DNA of 64,000 nucleotides from Branchiostoma floridae (taxonomy: Eukaryota; Chordata; Leptocardii; Amphioxiformes; Branchiostomatidae), in NCBI RefSeq assembly GCF_000003815.2, contig NC_049982.1, positions 284,157 through 348,156 on the forward strand, written 5' to 3'. Below the pieces are notes generated by a model that saw nothing but the letters and a program-made list of their open reading frames with translations, did not search any database and was not told the DNA's origin. Of the stretch, positions 34,387 through 46,700 are shown in pieces; position 1 is the first letter of the stretch; every line of letters begins with the position of its first letter. Made by a program: the position numbers and the translations under genes.

Positions 34387-34607
34387 ACTGCACCCCCCTG
34401 AAGAAGTCATAATGGAACGACCCTTTACTTTATTTTTGTCTACGATTATCATAATTCAAGATAATCCCTTTTTATTTCAAACCGATTGCTTCAAACTCTA
34501 CATGATTTCCAAGGAATGTAAACAGAAACTATTCCTTTTTTGTCCAATGTTTTGTAGGAAATAGCAAAGAGACAACTGATCGATTTGGACCAGATGTCTC
34601 TTTCACC

Positions 34608-34795
34608 TAATCTCCAAGCAGATCCAAGGTAGCATAAGATAGTATCAAAGGCTGGCAGAGGAGTGCAGCCGGCTTAGGAGTGTGTTTCACTACCGGGGTG
34701 TCTACATGGACTGTTTATGGACACCTCTTGGCTGACTACACTCCTTGGCTAGTTTGGTACTATCTTATGCCATTGTAGGATCTGCTTGGAAATTT
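34608..34795. mobile_element. Family-A MITE in the NRIP3-like 3' region
   Basis: Ends TAATCTCCAAGCAGATCC and a slightly decayed complement. A perfect TCTTTCACC duplication lies on both sides (34599-34607 and 34796-34804). It is probably inside the 3' UTR. Confidence 0.88.
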
Positions 34796-34804
34796 TCTTT
34801 CACC

Positions 34805-35390
34805 AAGGAGGTTGCTTTCACAAATGATTCTACTGTTGGCTGTAGAGGTGACGATAATTTCTAGATTGTAGTTTGGCATAAATGGCACCATGTTTGAGTT
34901 TATGCTGCAAAGTCATGAAGTTTTATACCTTGTCTCTCTCTATGACTAGATAGTAAATAGTTTCAAGCAAAGTATATTTGCCACTGCTCTTGTTGCCAAA
35001 ATGCCTTTCTTGTGTTGTGATTATGTTGTTGTTTGTGTTTATGTTGTTGTTTGTACAGGACTTCCAGATATCAATATGATGTTGCATGTAAGACTAAAAT
35101 GCAGTCACCATAATTTGCTTTCGATGTGGAAATAGATAAGAGTGTTGTAAATAATGTATTTTAGGCAGTCCTTGCAGACTGGAGTTGTAGAATTACTTGT
35201 ATGTACATGTATAGACTAGTAAGGAAATACTTAAGAGTATCTTTCGTCCTTCTTACCTTTTAGCATAGAATTTATATGATCCAGTAAATCTAAAAAAACA
35301 GGACTAAGAGGGTACCTTGTAAAAAAAAAGAAAACACATGTCACACTTCTATTTCCTGCTTGCCGAATACACAGTAACCTTATTAGGAGA
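34805..35390 (+). other. Likely 3' UTR/downstream of NRIP3-like gene
   Basis: AT-rich non-coding sequence with no canonical AATAAA found, so the transcript end is undefined. Confidence 0.4.
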
Positions 35391-35545
35391 TAGTCTCCAA
35401 GCGAGACCCTACGGTGCCTAAAGATAGTATCAAAGCTGGCAAAGGAGTATAGCCTCCGGTGCCCGTTTGACTCCCTTTGGCCGGCTATACTCCTTGGCCA
35501 GCTTTGATGCTATCTTTAGGCACCGTAGGGTCTGCTTGGAGACTA
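35391..35545. mobile_element. Family-A MITE, near-perfect palindrome
   Basis: Ends TAGTCTCCAAGCGAGACC and complement, with arms matching over most of their length. Candidate flanking 9-mers (ATTAGGAGA and AGTACGAGA) match at 6 of 9 positions. Confidence 0.85.
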
Positions 35546-35570
35546 AGTACGAGAAAGGTATTCACTTTCG

Positions 35571-35705
35571 CCTGGGTACCATCTGATTTCTACCAGCAAC
35601 CTTGCACTCGATGCCCTAAAAAAAAATCAGGCCTAAACATTTCCAGACAATTTTTTAGTGCAGCGAGTGCAAAGAGCCCCGGTAGAAATAGGACGGTACC
35701 CAGGA
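35571..35705. mobile_element. Family-B MITE, short copy
   Basis: Ends CCTGGGTACC and GGTACCCAGG, with inner TGCACTCGATGCCCTAAAAA and its inverted partner, matching the element at 4763-5046. It sits 25 bp from the previous MITE. Confidence 0.75.
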
Positions 35706-36800
35706 TGCAAAAATGTTTACCATCCATGGAAATGTTTCTATAGATCCTCTTCTGTGAAAGTTATCCCCAGTACTGTACAATACAGAGATACATGTACCAT
35801 GGTAGTAATCTAGCAAATAGGGCGGCAAATAGTGCTACAAGTATTAGGATGTACAGAAACAAGTTATTTATACAGAATAATAACAGTTAATGTAACTGTT
35901 TTCCACAAAGTACTAGTAGTCCATCCCATTTTTAACAACCCTTGGATGTGTTGTGCCCCCTTCAGAAACTGTTTCCAACCAGTCCATGGTACACATGTAG
36001 TTTGGAGCAAACAATATGGTACTATCATGGACTCAACAAATCCTCAGTTGCTTAGTATATGTTTTTGTGCTGCAGAAAGTTCAATTGTATTTCATGATGT
36101 CATTTACTAACACAAATAATCAATTCAAAAGACAGTGTGGTACTATAAGGTTCATTACCAAGTAGTTTGTACAACTGTTTCTCATGAAGCTGCTGCACAA
36201 CAGTACTAGACATACGACCATGTGTAGCTGTGGAAATAAAGACAAGGATGACAAAGGCTGTCTGCCATGATTGCACATTTACCCCTGATAATGGACCAAC
36301 ATACATGTAGAAACAAAATAAATGTATGTATGCATGTAGAAACAAAATAACACGGTAGGTATAAGCCAAGAATCATCACAAGTAAGTTAAACACAATTCT
36401 TGCACGAATTTTCTGCACCTTTTTGTTACAAAAGAACTAAATCAGCCATAAAGAAACGTATTTCAAGTTTGCCTTCTACAATTTTTTAATATCTGATTTC
36501 TATGTTTTTCTCTCTTACAATGTTGGTATGCATTAGAATTTCTCTAGCTTGTCATGCAGGAACTCGATATACTGCATCATTTTTTAACCTCCTTGGAATA
36601 ACCGATTATCTGTCAAGTATCTGCATTCAAAATCATATCATCATCTTTTTTCACTTGACCACTTTTTCTTGAACATACTGCTAACAGTAAACCTACCACA
36701 TACACAAGAACAGTCAAACAGTTGTAATTGTATCGGTAGTTTAAAATTATGTGCACTTTTTTTACACAGATCTTTTTCACGATGAGAGGTTCCATTTCTT
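35706..36800 (-). other. Intergenic/3' UTR of EMC10
   Basis: Contains the 3' UTR of the minus-strand EMC10 gene. An ATTAAA on the minus strand at 36485-36490 is a possible poly(A) signal. A short direct repeat with ATGTAGAAACAAAATAA is at 36305-36350. No other gene seen. Confidence 0.4.
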
Positions 36801-39800
36801 CTAGCCGCCGCCGTTCCCCCCTCTGCCACCACCCCCCTGGCCACCACCTCCCTGACCACCCTCAGGCTGGCCTGGGCTCAGGATCAGGAATAAAACTATG
36901 GGGAGGATGTACATCCACTGGAACAGCAAGAGAATAAAACTTAGATCACCAATAGAGTTAATTCCAGTTGTGGTGGCCATGTTGGATTTCTGGGGTCATC
37001 CGGGGTCATGGCACCAGAACGAGACTGCAGGTGGTGCCAGCTGGGCATTCTCCTATATAGGCTGTATTGCAGACATAAGTATGCCATCTTCGGGAGTGCA
37101 TTTCACCCCTCTAAGGTTAACAACTGCACAATATATGCCTGTTATCTATAGAAAATTTTGTTTGGGACATTTGAACTTGATTTTGGTGATATTTTTTATT
37201 AATTTTTCACATTTTTTTACGGGTGACCTGAGAACAACTAATGTCAGTGTTTATATCCTCCATGTGCGCTGTGTATCGGTAACTGTGATTAAACCCTACA
37301 AAAACATGGAAATATCGGACTGACAGACCTTTGGGTAGAAATTTAGAAGATATTTGGCTGTTATTCTAATGATTTCTCGATGCCAAGAACCGTTCTGCAA
37401 ACTACACTCTATGGGAAAATCCTGCGGCACTCAATGGGGAAGGCGGTGTATGTACCCGGTGTGCTCCTTTACTTGTTTCTCAATTTATCTGACAGTGTTT
37501 TTATTGTTTCATTTTAGTTTAAACAACATACCCCGTAACAAAAATGTCCACATGTTGCATAACATTTGGGATAGAATGTAGCAGATTGTTTACTGTTGTT
37601 TTTGCAATTTTTCAATGCCAAGGTGGAAAAAACATTGATTATAAGTGCCAGCGGAGGAGGGATTGTAGCCTGAGTGTCATCCTAGGTAGCTTATTGGGGC
37701 TCCCATACTCACCCCTCACAAACCAGAGGGGTGAGTATGAGAGCATCGGTAACCAACTAGGATGACACTCAGGCTAGAGTCGGCCCTCACATTACTCTAA
37801 AAACCGGGCTTCATGCCAGTTTCAGATCAGTGTGGGTGGAAATGTGACAGAATTTTCACAGATGCTGCGAAGATCTGTTCATAAAACTACGTATTACTAA
37901 GTTCTATCACCAATTTACCCCTGTAGCTCTTCAAGTGGGATAAACCGCACAAATGTAAAATGTTACAAGGGACAAAGTGATATGCTATGTCTAGTCTACT
38001 ATGTCTACACTCAGGCAACATTTCCTCTTCCACTGACGATAAAATTTACGTTTTTCTCCACGTTGGCATTGAAAAATCCCTAACAGAAAAAAATCTGCTA
38101 CATTTCATCCCACAATTTTATGGACCCAACATGTGGACTTTGTTGTGTAGGGTTATGTTGTTTAAACTAGAATAAACAATGAAAACATGAATTGGGAAGA
38201 TTTAGTAAAGGAGCACACCCGGCATGATATTCCCATAGAACGTAGTTTGCAGAACGGATCTTGGCATCAATAAATCATCAGAACAACTGCCAAATGTCTT
38301 CTAAATTTCTACCTGCAAAGATGTCATCCCCATATTTTATGTATTTGTAGGGTTTAATCCCAATAGTAAACCTACTATATCACAGTTACCAATACAAAGC
38401 ACTCATGGATGATATAAACACTGACACTAATTGTTCTCGGGTCACCCATTAAAAAATGTTAAAAATTGATAAAAAAATATCACCAAAATCAAATTCAAAT
38501 GTCCCAAACAATATTTTCTATAGATGACAGGCATATATTGTGCAGTTGTTAACCTTAGAGGGGTGAAATGCACTCCCGAAGATGGCATACTTATGTCTGC
38601 AATACAGCCTATATAGGAGAATGCCCAGCTGCCACCACCTGCAGTCTCGTTCTGGTGCCATGACCCCGGATGACCCCAAAAATCCAACATGGCCGCCACA
38701 ACTGGAATTAACTCTATTACAAAAGCAAAAGTTACAGATCTAGAATCAGCAAAAATTGGGAAAAATCAGTCATCTTTAAAATGAAGTTGATAAGATAATA
38801 GTATCAAATTATAGTGACTTTAACTGACTTAACACAATGTTTCATGCAGCACTCTGACAAAAAGGGCATGAAGTTAGCACAAAACATTTGAAAATTTGAT
38901 TTTGATTGATCAAATATCTATAAATACTATAACATACATTGTATTATATAAAAAAAAAATTGACCAAGAGAAGATAGAAAGAGCCAAAGATCATTTAAAA
39001 GCTTAATATGCATTCATTTAAAATGACATCTCATATGGTAGCATTGTAAAGGGTAATGAAAAAGCTCTCCAATATATAATAGATAATATAATAACAATTA
39101 CTAAGGTAATAACATGTAGAGATATGGTTGATCAAGTTAAAATTAAAAAATTTTTGTGCTGAGTGTTTCTTAAAGACTCACATATTTTGCGAAGAACGAC
39201 CTCTGCTCCGGAGGTTGACCTTTCTCCTTCTCAGCCCGCTCCTGCTCGATCTTTTGAATGTAGGCCTGCGTCTCCGGGCTGCCATGGCAACACAAACAAA
39301 CACATCAATATCATAAACAAACACAATTGTCAACAATATGTAAAAGGGAAATTATCAACAAGTGTAATTATTCATGATTCATATATGTTGTAGGTTATAG
39401 GGTTCTTGTACTATCTATCTATAAGAGAGGTACCAAGTGGTGAAATGTACCAAGAAAGGACTAGACATCAAGAGATGGTGGATGGAGGAAGACTATAATT
39501 GATGGAAGAAGAGATCGATAGACAATCATAGATGCAAAACTTCAAGACCATGGGCTGAAGCAACCTGGAGGTCCTGTGCTGGAGGAGAGCCACACCTCAA
39601 GTAGTTAAAGAATCCATTGCACTCATAAAAAAGAGTAGGGGTCCTTTCCAGTGTGTCCTGATATGCAGCTTGTACTCTTCAGTACAAACCTAGTGTGTTA
39701 CACCAAGAGGCACTTTACCAGTTATGCAACACAAACAAGCAAACAAACAAATAAACAACTCACACAGGCCCCGTTACGGGCTGCGCGATCTCCACCGTCG

Positions 39801-41439
39801 TGTTGAAGAGGCTCAGGTCAAAGGTCTCGACCTCGTCACCCTCACAGCCCTCAGGCACAGTTGCCATGGCAACACCGATGATGTGTCCGAGCATGTCGAT
39901 GTTCAGGGTGATGATGTCAGACAAACAGGAGTTGTACAGAAGGTCCTGTAGGGTGGAAACAAAAACAATACATATTATCATGACCACAAAGCAATCCTGA
40001 TAGTTATTCCACCTGCAGGTATGTTGTATATTTTGTTGGCCTGGGTACCATCCTAATTCCTTTTCTACTGCTTCCATTCTTCAACTAGTATGAGTGTGGA
40101 TAGCCTTGTATCCAAACTTATGATTATAGCTATCATATGTATCTTAGGAGTCTTTTCCAGAGACACGGGTTTGGGCACCAGAAAGGACAAAAGATTGTCA
40201 GCTCTTTCCTCTTCACTCACTCACTTTCCTCTTCACCAGTTGGTACTGATTGAAGAAATCTAAAGAATTTGGCCCCTACAGCAATCAAAGTATGAATGAA
40301 TTCTAATGATATGATATCAAAAGGGTAAAATAATCCATACTTATAACCTAAGGAACATAATTCAAAGTAGCCTCCATACTCACAGCTCGCACCAGTGTGG
40401 AGACATAGTCAGTGGTGCTGTCACCGATTAGTCCAAACTTGTTGGGGACTCGGATACGGTAAAACCCGCCTGCATCCGCTAAAACCTGTGGAGACAGGGA
40501 ATCATGAGAAACAACAAAGTCAGCTCTCTTGTCACATAAAAAGACCAAGACTGAGGAACATTTAGTTAATAATATCGGGTGTATTTGCAGCCAGTAGGTA
40601 CCCGAAGTATGAGTAATGAGGCTGTTTAACATGGAACACCCTTTTTACCTCCCTCCCAGAAGATGATATCGTGGAATTTGTTGTGAGTCTACAGTATCCG
40701 GTCGTCTCCCAGGTGGTCTCCGTAGCTGTAGACCAAAAAAATTTTTACGCCAACTAATAATCAAGAAGGTGGTCCCAACTTTAGTTTGTCTCTGTCTCGC
40801 TGCTCTGACAGTGGTACCCCCTGTACTTAGGTACTGCTGGTACTCGCCTTTAGTCTGTCCCTGTCTCGCTCTGACAGTGGTACCACCTGTACGTAGGTAC
40901 CGCTGGTACTCACCTTTAGTCTGTCCCTATCTTGCTCTGACAGTGGTACCCCCTGTACATACAGTAGGTACCGCTGGTACTCACCTTTAGCCTGTCCCTG
41001 TCTCGCTCTGACAGTGGTACCCACTGTACGTAGGTATCACTGGTACTCGCCTTTAGTCTGTCCCTGTCTTGCTCTGACAGTGGTACCCACTGTACATTTT
41101 GTACATACAGTAGGTACCGCTGGTACTCACCTTTAGCCTGTCCCTGTCTTGCTCTGACAGTGGTACTCCCTGTACGTAGGTACCGCTGGTACTTCTCATG
41201 GTCTTCCAGGATATCGTACCACGGGCGGTGAACGTCTGGTCTCTTCCTGCAGTTTTCACAAGGCAGAATATCCATAGAAATTATCACTAAAACAAACACA
41301 GATTTATATGAGCTATACTGAATACATGACGTTGCAGTCCTTAGTTAGCAGGCCCCATTATGTTGTTCCCCAGGAAATGCACCTTAAACTTTTATCACTT
41401 GACTTAAATACCTGAAAACAAACTTTAGTTAGGGACGTC

Positions 41440-41475
<36 letters not shown>

Positions 41476-42357
41476 TCCGGTTTAGCATCTGTTGTTCCCT
41501 ACCATCATCAGATGGGATATGAAGCTGAAAGTCCCATGTTTGAGAAGCATGTTTCAGAACCCACCACAGTTATCAAAAAGACAAGTGGCCCTTCCCAGTG
41601 TGACGGAGGGCAGATGTCTCACTCACCTTGATCAAAGGAATGTTCCACTGTGACTGACAGGGTGGGGATATTGGGCTGAGGGGCGGCTCCAGCGGGCAGG
41701 TCCATGTCTGATAATACCTGGGGGGAGAAGGTTACCAACATGGAATGTTTGTGTGTTTATGCCATTATGGTGGGAAAAATTATGTCCCACAGCGGTCATT
41801 TTGGTAGTCTGTGTAACACAACTTCTGCTGTCTGGGGCTGTAACTGGCCCGGCGGGTGTTGGGCGGGCTGCTATATGCGAGATTTAATCTGGCTATCATT
41901 TTGGTACTATTTACCTCCCCTGAGTGAGATGCCCTCGAAGAGAGTTTTGCTCAGTATCAAATTGAGATTGAGATATTTGTCGAATTGCAGATTTGGAATG
42001 ATTTAGCCCACCACTTTCAAAACAAGAAGACCTAAACAGCTTGTCTAAGATTCCACGGTATCACGAATCAAAGGACGTGACCAATTTTAGCCATTAGCTT
42101 CAATTATAACATTATTTGAATCCAACATGCTAAAATTATTCATGTTATATTGGGGGAGGGGGGCATCGTACATATGATATGTTCGTCATTATAACAAAAC
42201 AGTTCCAATATGAGAGCTCAAATCATTATTCATTATTGGACCATGTGTGTTGAATATCAAAGGCAAAGGAAATTCGTACCTGGCAAAAGCAGATAACGGG
42301 CAAAAATACCAGAAACCAGAGGCAGAACCGGGAAAATGATTCCATGGTGGTCGCCAT
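36801..42357 (-). CDS. EMC10: ER membrane protein complex subunit 10
   Basis: Seven exons on the minus strand (42357-42280, 41717-41627, 41246-41131, 40485-40384, 39945-39764, 39278-39182, 36917-36801) join with compatible phases to 260 residues, the usual EMC10 length. Exon 1 encodes a signal peptide with a hydrophobic core (FCLWFLVFLPVICFC). Exon 3 holds the ARGTISW and VPLSEQDRDRLK segments of the lumenal domain. Exons 4-5 give GFYRIRVP and the conserved GCEGDEVETFDLSLFNTTVE stretch with an N-glycosylation sequon. Exon 6 ends QRSFFAKY and exon 7 supplies the single membrane helix (WMYILPIVLFLIL) and a Gly-rich cytosolic tail ending at TAG. EMC10 is a lumenal/membrane subunit of the EMC insertase, which places transmembrane segments in the ER. 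Oddities: the exon 3 donor lies in a minisatellite and intron 6 holds a 1.77-kb foldback element. Confidence 0.95.
36951..38718. mobile_element. 1.77-kb foldback element in EMC10 intron 6
   Basis: Two inverted arms of about 520 bp (36951-37478 and 38203-38718) begin AATAGAGTTAATTCCAGTTG and its complement, with moderate divergence and small indels between arms. The spacer is about 720 bp and has its own hairpin (37666-37776). Both arms have a matching open frame (starting near VAMLDFWGHPGSW), which follows from arm homology and is probably not a gene. No transposase is recognisable and no target duplication is clear. Confidence 0.8.
37666..37776. repeat. Hairpin nested in the foldback spacer
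   Basis: TAGCCTGAGTGTCATCCTAG and its complement form the outer stem. CATACTCACCCCTC and its complement form an inner stem. Total 111 bp. Confidence 0.8.
39583..39750. repeat. SINE-like dispersed repeat, copy 2, in EMC10 intron 5
   Basis: Homologous to 664-820 (shared GATATGCAGCTT and TTCAGTACAAACCT). Followed by an (AAAC)n-like tail and lies directly against EMC10 exon 5. Confidence 0.5.
40772..41200 (-). repeat. Splice-donor-straddling minisatellite at EMC10 exon 3
   Basis: Six copies of a 60- to 83-bp unit, in transcript direction GTACCACTGTCAGAGC, AAGACAGGGACAGGCTAAAG, then GTGAGTACCAGCGGTACCTA. Each unit joins the last bases of exon 3, its donor and a little intron. The functional donor is the first, at 41131/41130. 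Later copies carry GTGAGT or GCGAGT (near 41050, 40985, 40913, 40849) and a decayed one near 40780. Using a later donor would run into a stop codon. Confidence 0.9.
41443..41474. repeat. (AC)n microsatellite
   Basis: About 16 AC dinucleotides in EMC10 intron 2. Confidence 0.95.
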
Positions 42358-43721
42358 CTTGGGTAGCTGTATAGCGCCACCTACTGATTCCAAATTTTAT
42401 TGCAGGCTTTAACCGCGCCCGGTCACCTGCATTGCCGGTATCATCCGCTATCACAGGCCGTGAGCGGTTTGTCAGTGGCGCTTCGCTACCATTAAGTTTC
42501 AGAAAGATATGTTCGTATTAAAAAGAAAAATGTCACGGATTGCACACTGGTCTGTTTATCTCTGAAAATTTGAATCCTTTGCCTTTGGACGTTACCTCTC
42601 GGAAAAGTGGATTCGTCTGCGCAATAATTTAGACATGCCTTTGGATATTTCTAAGAAAAAGTAGTTCGGCGGAAACTGACTTTAAAAAAATGATATATAA
42701 TTTGTTTGTGAGTACAAAAAATGTTAGTAATAGAGAAAATGAGACTTTTTTATTTCCTTTTTCATATTTACGGATGGATATATTGTATGAGGGACTTAGG
42801 TGGTGAAAGGCGAATTCATACTTCCAGAGTTATGCGTACTCAGGCTACTTTCGCGCCAAATTTGCGGACGACGTGGAGAACTGCAGACGACACTTCTCAG
42901 TCTCTGTGAGAATTTCTGTTCGACTTTAGAAATATTTATAGCGCAATCTTCTGCCTCTAGTTACTTACAACTTTTTGTAAATACACAAGAAGGTTTGCTT
43001 CAGGTAAGGGAACAATTTTCTGTCAGTTTGTGTCTGAAAAATGAATTAAACTGTACGAAACTTTTCGTGTGCGTTTTTGCCGCCATGTTTGTTGACAGAA
43101 ACTTTGTCCAAAAATTATTTGCTTCTTTGTCAATTTGCTTCTTTGTTCTTTTCTTTCTTGATTCGCAAGGTTTTGTAAAGGCATTGAACGTTATGTGACG
43201 TGATGTGATGGATGGACTATAGATTCTCAAGTAGTTTTAACTTTTTGAAGAAAGCCTGAATTGCAGTAGTTGTAATGCATGTCAACATTCGGAGATTGTC
43301 CATATGATTATGAAATTTTTTGACATTTCGTTTACACAAGTTTCCAGTTTTGGCTGTGCACTATGAAAAGGAAACTTAATGGAGATATTTACATATTGAC
43401 TAACATAGGACTATCCATAGAAATGATTTATGTTAATGATGTTACAATTTTACAAACCCATTGTTTTATAGCAATTGTAGATAAAAATCAAGGACATTTT
43501 GTCGATTCCAATGTCCAATATGTAGTTGATGTGTAGAACTCTGAATTCAATGATCAGGATAGGAAAATATACATTGAGAATTGCTGTTATTGGTGAAAGG
43601 AATTCCTTTATATTCCTTCACCTATTTACCTCTTAATATTTAAAAAAAGAATCATATGTTTATTTCCATCTTTGTTTAATAACTCCCAGCTTTCCGTGTA
43701 AAAAAAAAAGCTGTCCCAAAC
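42358..43721. promoter_or_regulatory. Divergent intergenic region between EMC10 and SYCP3
   Basis: The two start codons are 1.36 kb apart and the genes point away from each other, so both promoters must lie here unless SYCP3 has a distal 5' exon. The part next to EMC10 (42380-42480) is GC-richer. I see no unambiguous TATA box and no other gene. Confidence 0.4.
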
Positions 43722-46700
43722 ATGCCGCGTGGATCAGGAAAGAAGGCCGCCCAGAAGAGCGCAACGATCGCTGGGCCAAGCAACGACTTCGGCTTTGAGA
43801 AGTTTGAAGAGGAGGTCGAGTCACAGACAAGCCACCGAGGTGGGCATTGAGTTCATCTTTATTTCTTATCTGTTTCTCCATTTAGTGATCTTGTACTAGT
43901 AACCACTGTTTGCATTAGTCTGATTAGAGTCCTTTCCAAGGACTTTTGGAAATGATTTGTCCACACTGTCTCATTTACTACATTGAAAGAGGACGTCAAA
44001 ATCCAATGCGAAAGTTTAGAAACAGACGTAAAAAACACAGAAAACCAAAAAAAAAATCGCTCGAGTCATGTACTAGTATTTTCCTGAGGACTGAGACCGA
44101 CAGACACGTACTTAATTGTTCACAACCAGAGAGCTGACAGCTAGCTGACAATTGGGTGACAAAGAAATTTACAGTTGTACTATCCACTGAATTACCAATC
44201 CGATGAAACTATTCAGGGTTAGCTTTGCTGTATGATATTTTACTACAAATGCAGTTTAACAACCACAACTTTGATTGGGGCTTACAGGAGCTTCAGGAAT
44301 CATCTATTATCATGTCTATCTATCTTGTCATGTATTGTTGGGCATGTTCTTTCACATGGTAGATGAGGAGACTCCCATCCTGCCCAAGACGTCTAAGAAG
44401 CGCAGCTACCTTGATGAGGATGAGGAGGAGGAAGAGACGACGGCTGGTCATGAGGCCTTCGGAGGGGAGATGAAGAATCTGCTGGAGTCCTTCGGTGGTA
44501 AGGAAAATTTACAGCATGTTGCCATGTGGTTAGCTTACCTACAAGCATTATCCAGGGAAAATATTTGTTTCTATAGCGTTTGGGCCACACAGGCTACTAC
44601 GACTAGTCCAAAGGTGTTCAACTCCCATACTTTTTCTCAATACTAGGGCAGAGAACGCAGTACAATGTATGTACCATTTTTCAAGTCTTTGATATGAACC
44701 TGGCTGGGATTTGAACCCCTCGTCTTCTGAATGCAAGGCAAACTCTCTGTCTGTACGCTGTCGGTATAAGCTTTTGGAGTGGTCTACTTAATGTTAACAT
44801 CCACTTTCTTGTAGCTGATATCTCCAAGACGTTGTCGGCCAAGAGAAAGCGGCTGGAGATGTTCACACACAGCGCAGTGAAGGCCAGCAACCACAAGGTG
44901 GAGAACACCTGGATGGCACAGCACTCCGAGAGGTGAGTCCAATAGGAGAAACACACCCAGCAGAAGAGGAGAAATCTCCTGTACATGTGTATCCTCTCTT
45001 TTTCCCTAGTCAGAGGGTCCCTAATGTTTGAATGTTTGCTTTGGAGGATATATGTATATACGTGTTCATTTTGTATTGTATATGTATACATCTGTGGCCA
45101 CGATACCAGCCTCACTGCCTAGTGTCTACAGTGTATTGTTTTGTTACAACTTGAATAAAGATAAAGACATAGGACTTGAACATCCAGAAGTTTCTTCGTT
45201 TGAAAGTAATGATGATATCCTATTTCTCCAGGATGAAGTTAAGCAGTGAGTACCAGACACAGGTGCAGACAGTGATGAACCAGTGGGACTCGGACATCCA
45301 GAAGTTTCTTTGTTAGAAAGTGATGATATCCTATTTCTCCAGGATGAAACTAAGCAGTGAGTACCAGACACAGGTGCAGACAGTGATGAACCAGTGGGAC
45401 TCGGACATCCAGAAGTTTCTTTGTTAGAAAGTAAAGATGATATCCTATTTCTTCAGGATGAAGTTGAGCAGTGAGTACCAGACACAGGTCCAGATTGATG
45501 AACCAGTGGGACTCGAACATCCAGAAGTTTCTTGGTTAGAAAGTAATGATAATAACCTATTTCTCCAGGATGAAGTTGAACAGTGAGTACCAGACACAGG
45601 TCCAGACCGTAATGAACCAGTGGGACTCGAACATCCAGAAGTTTCTTCGTTAGACAGTACTGATGATATCCTATTTCTCCAGGATGAAGTTGAGCAGTGA
45701 GTACCAGACACAGGTCCAGACTGATGAACCAGTGGGACTCGAACATCCAGAAGTTTCTTGGTTAGAAAGTAATGATAATAACCTATTTCTCCAGGATGAA
45801 GTTGAACAGTGAGTACCAGACACAGGTCCAGACCGTAATGAACCAGTGGGACTCGAACATCCAGAAGTTTCTTCGTTAGACAGTACTGATGATATCCTAT
45901 TTCTCCAGGATGAAGTTGAGCAGTGAGTACCAGACACAGGTGCAGACTGTGATGAACCAGTGGGACTTGGACATCCAGAAGTTTCTTTGTAAGAAAGTGA
46001 TGATAATATCCTATTTCTCCAGGATGAAGTTGAGCAGTGAGTACCAGACACATGTACAGACAGTGATGAACCAGTGGGACTCGGACATCCAGAAGTTTCT
46101 TCGTTAGAAAATGAAAGTACTTTAATGCTATGAACTTTCTCCAGGATGAAGTTAAGCAGTGAGTACCAGACACAGGTCCAGACTGTGATGAACCAGTGGG
46201 ACTCGGACGTCCAGAAGTTTCCTGTTTGGGATAATGGGATATCTTGAACCATAGATTTGTTAGGAGGTAAGTCTTGATATATATGATGTGAACTTTCCCC
46301 AGGATGAAGTTGAGCAGTGAGTACCAGACACAAGACCAGACTGTGATGAACCAGTGGGACTCGGACATCCAGAAGTTTCCTGGTTAGGGGAATACGGTAT
46401 CTTGAACCATTCCTTTCATCATAAAGTTAGCAAGTTTAATAAACTTGATAATGTGAACTTTCTCCAGGATGAAGTTGAGCAGTGAGTACCAGACACAGGT
46501 CCAGACTGTGATGAACCAGTGAGACTCGGACATCCAGATAGAAGTTTCCTGGTTGGGGGAATGCGATATCTTGAACCATTCAGTTCCTTTTGTTATAAAG
46601 TATAGTAGTAGCACATATCTATTTATAACTATTAAATTTCTCCAGGATGAAGTTGAGCAGTGAGTATCAGACACAGGTCCAGACTGTGATGAACCAGTGG

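Noticed and set aside
36898-37323. 141-codon frame in the EMC10 intron
   Set aside because: It lies in one arm of the foldback element; its partner in the other arm is shorter and shares no known domain.
45445-46368. 307-codon minus-strand frame over the SYCP3 intron
   Set aside because: Product of the tandem array read backwards; unit lengths vary and the frame is kept only in part.
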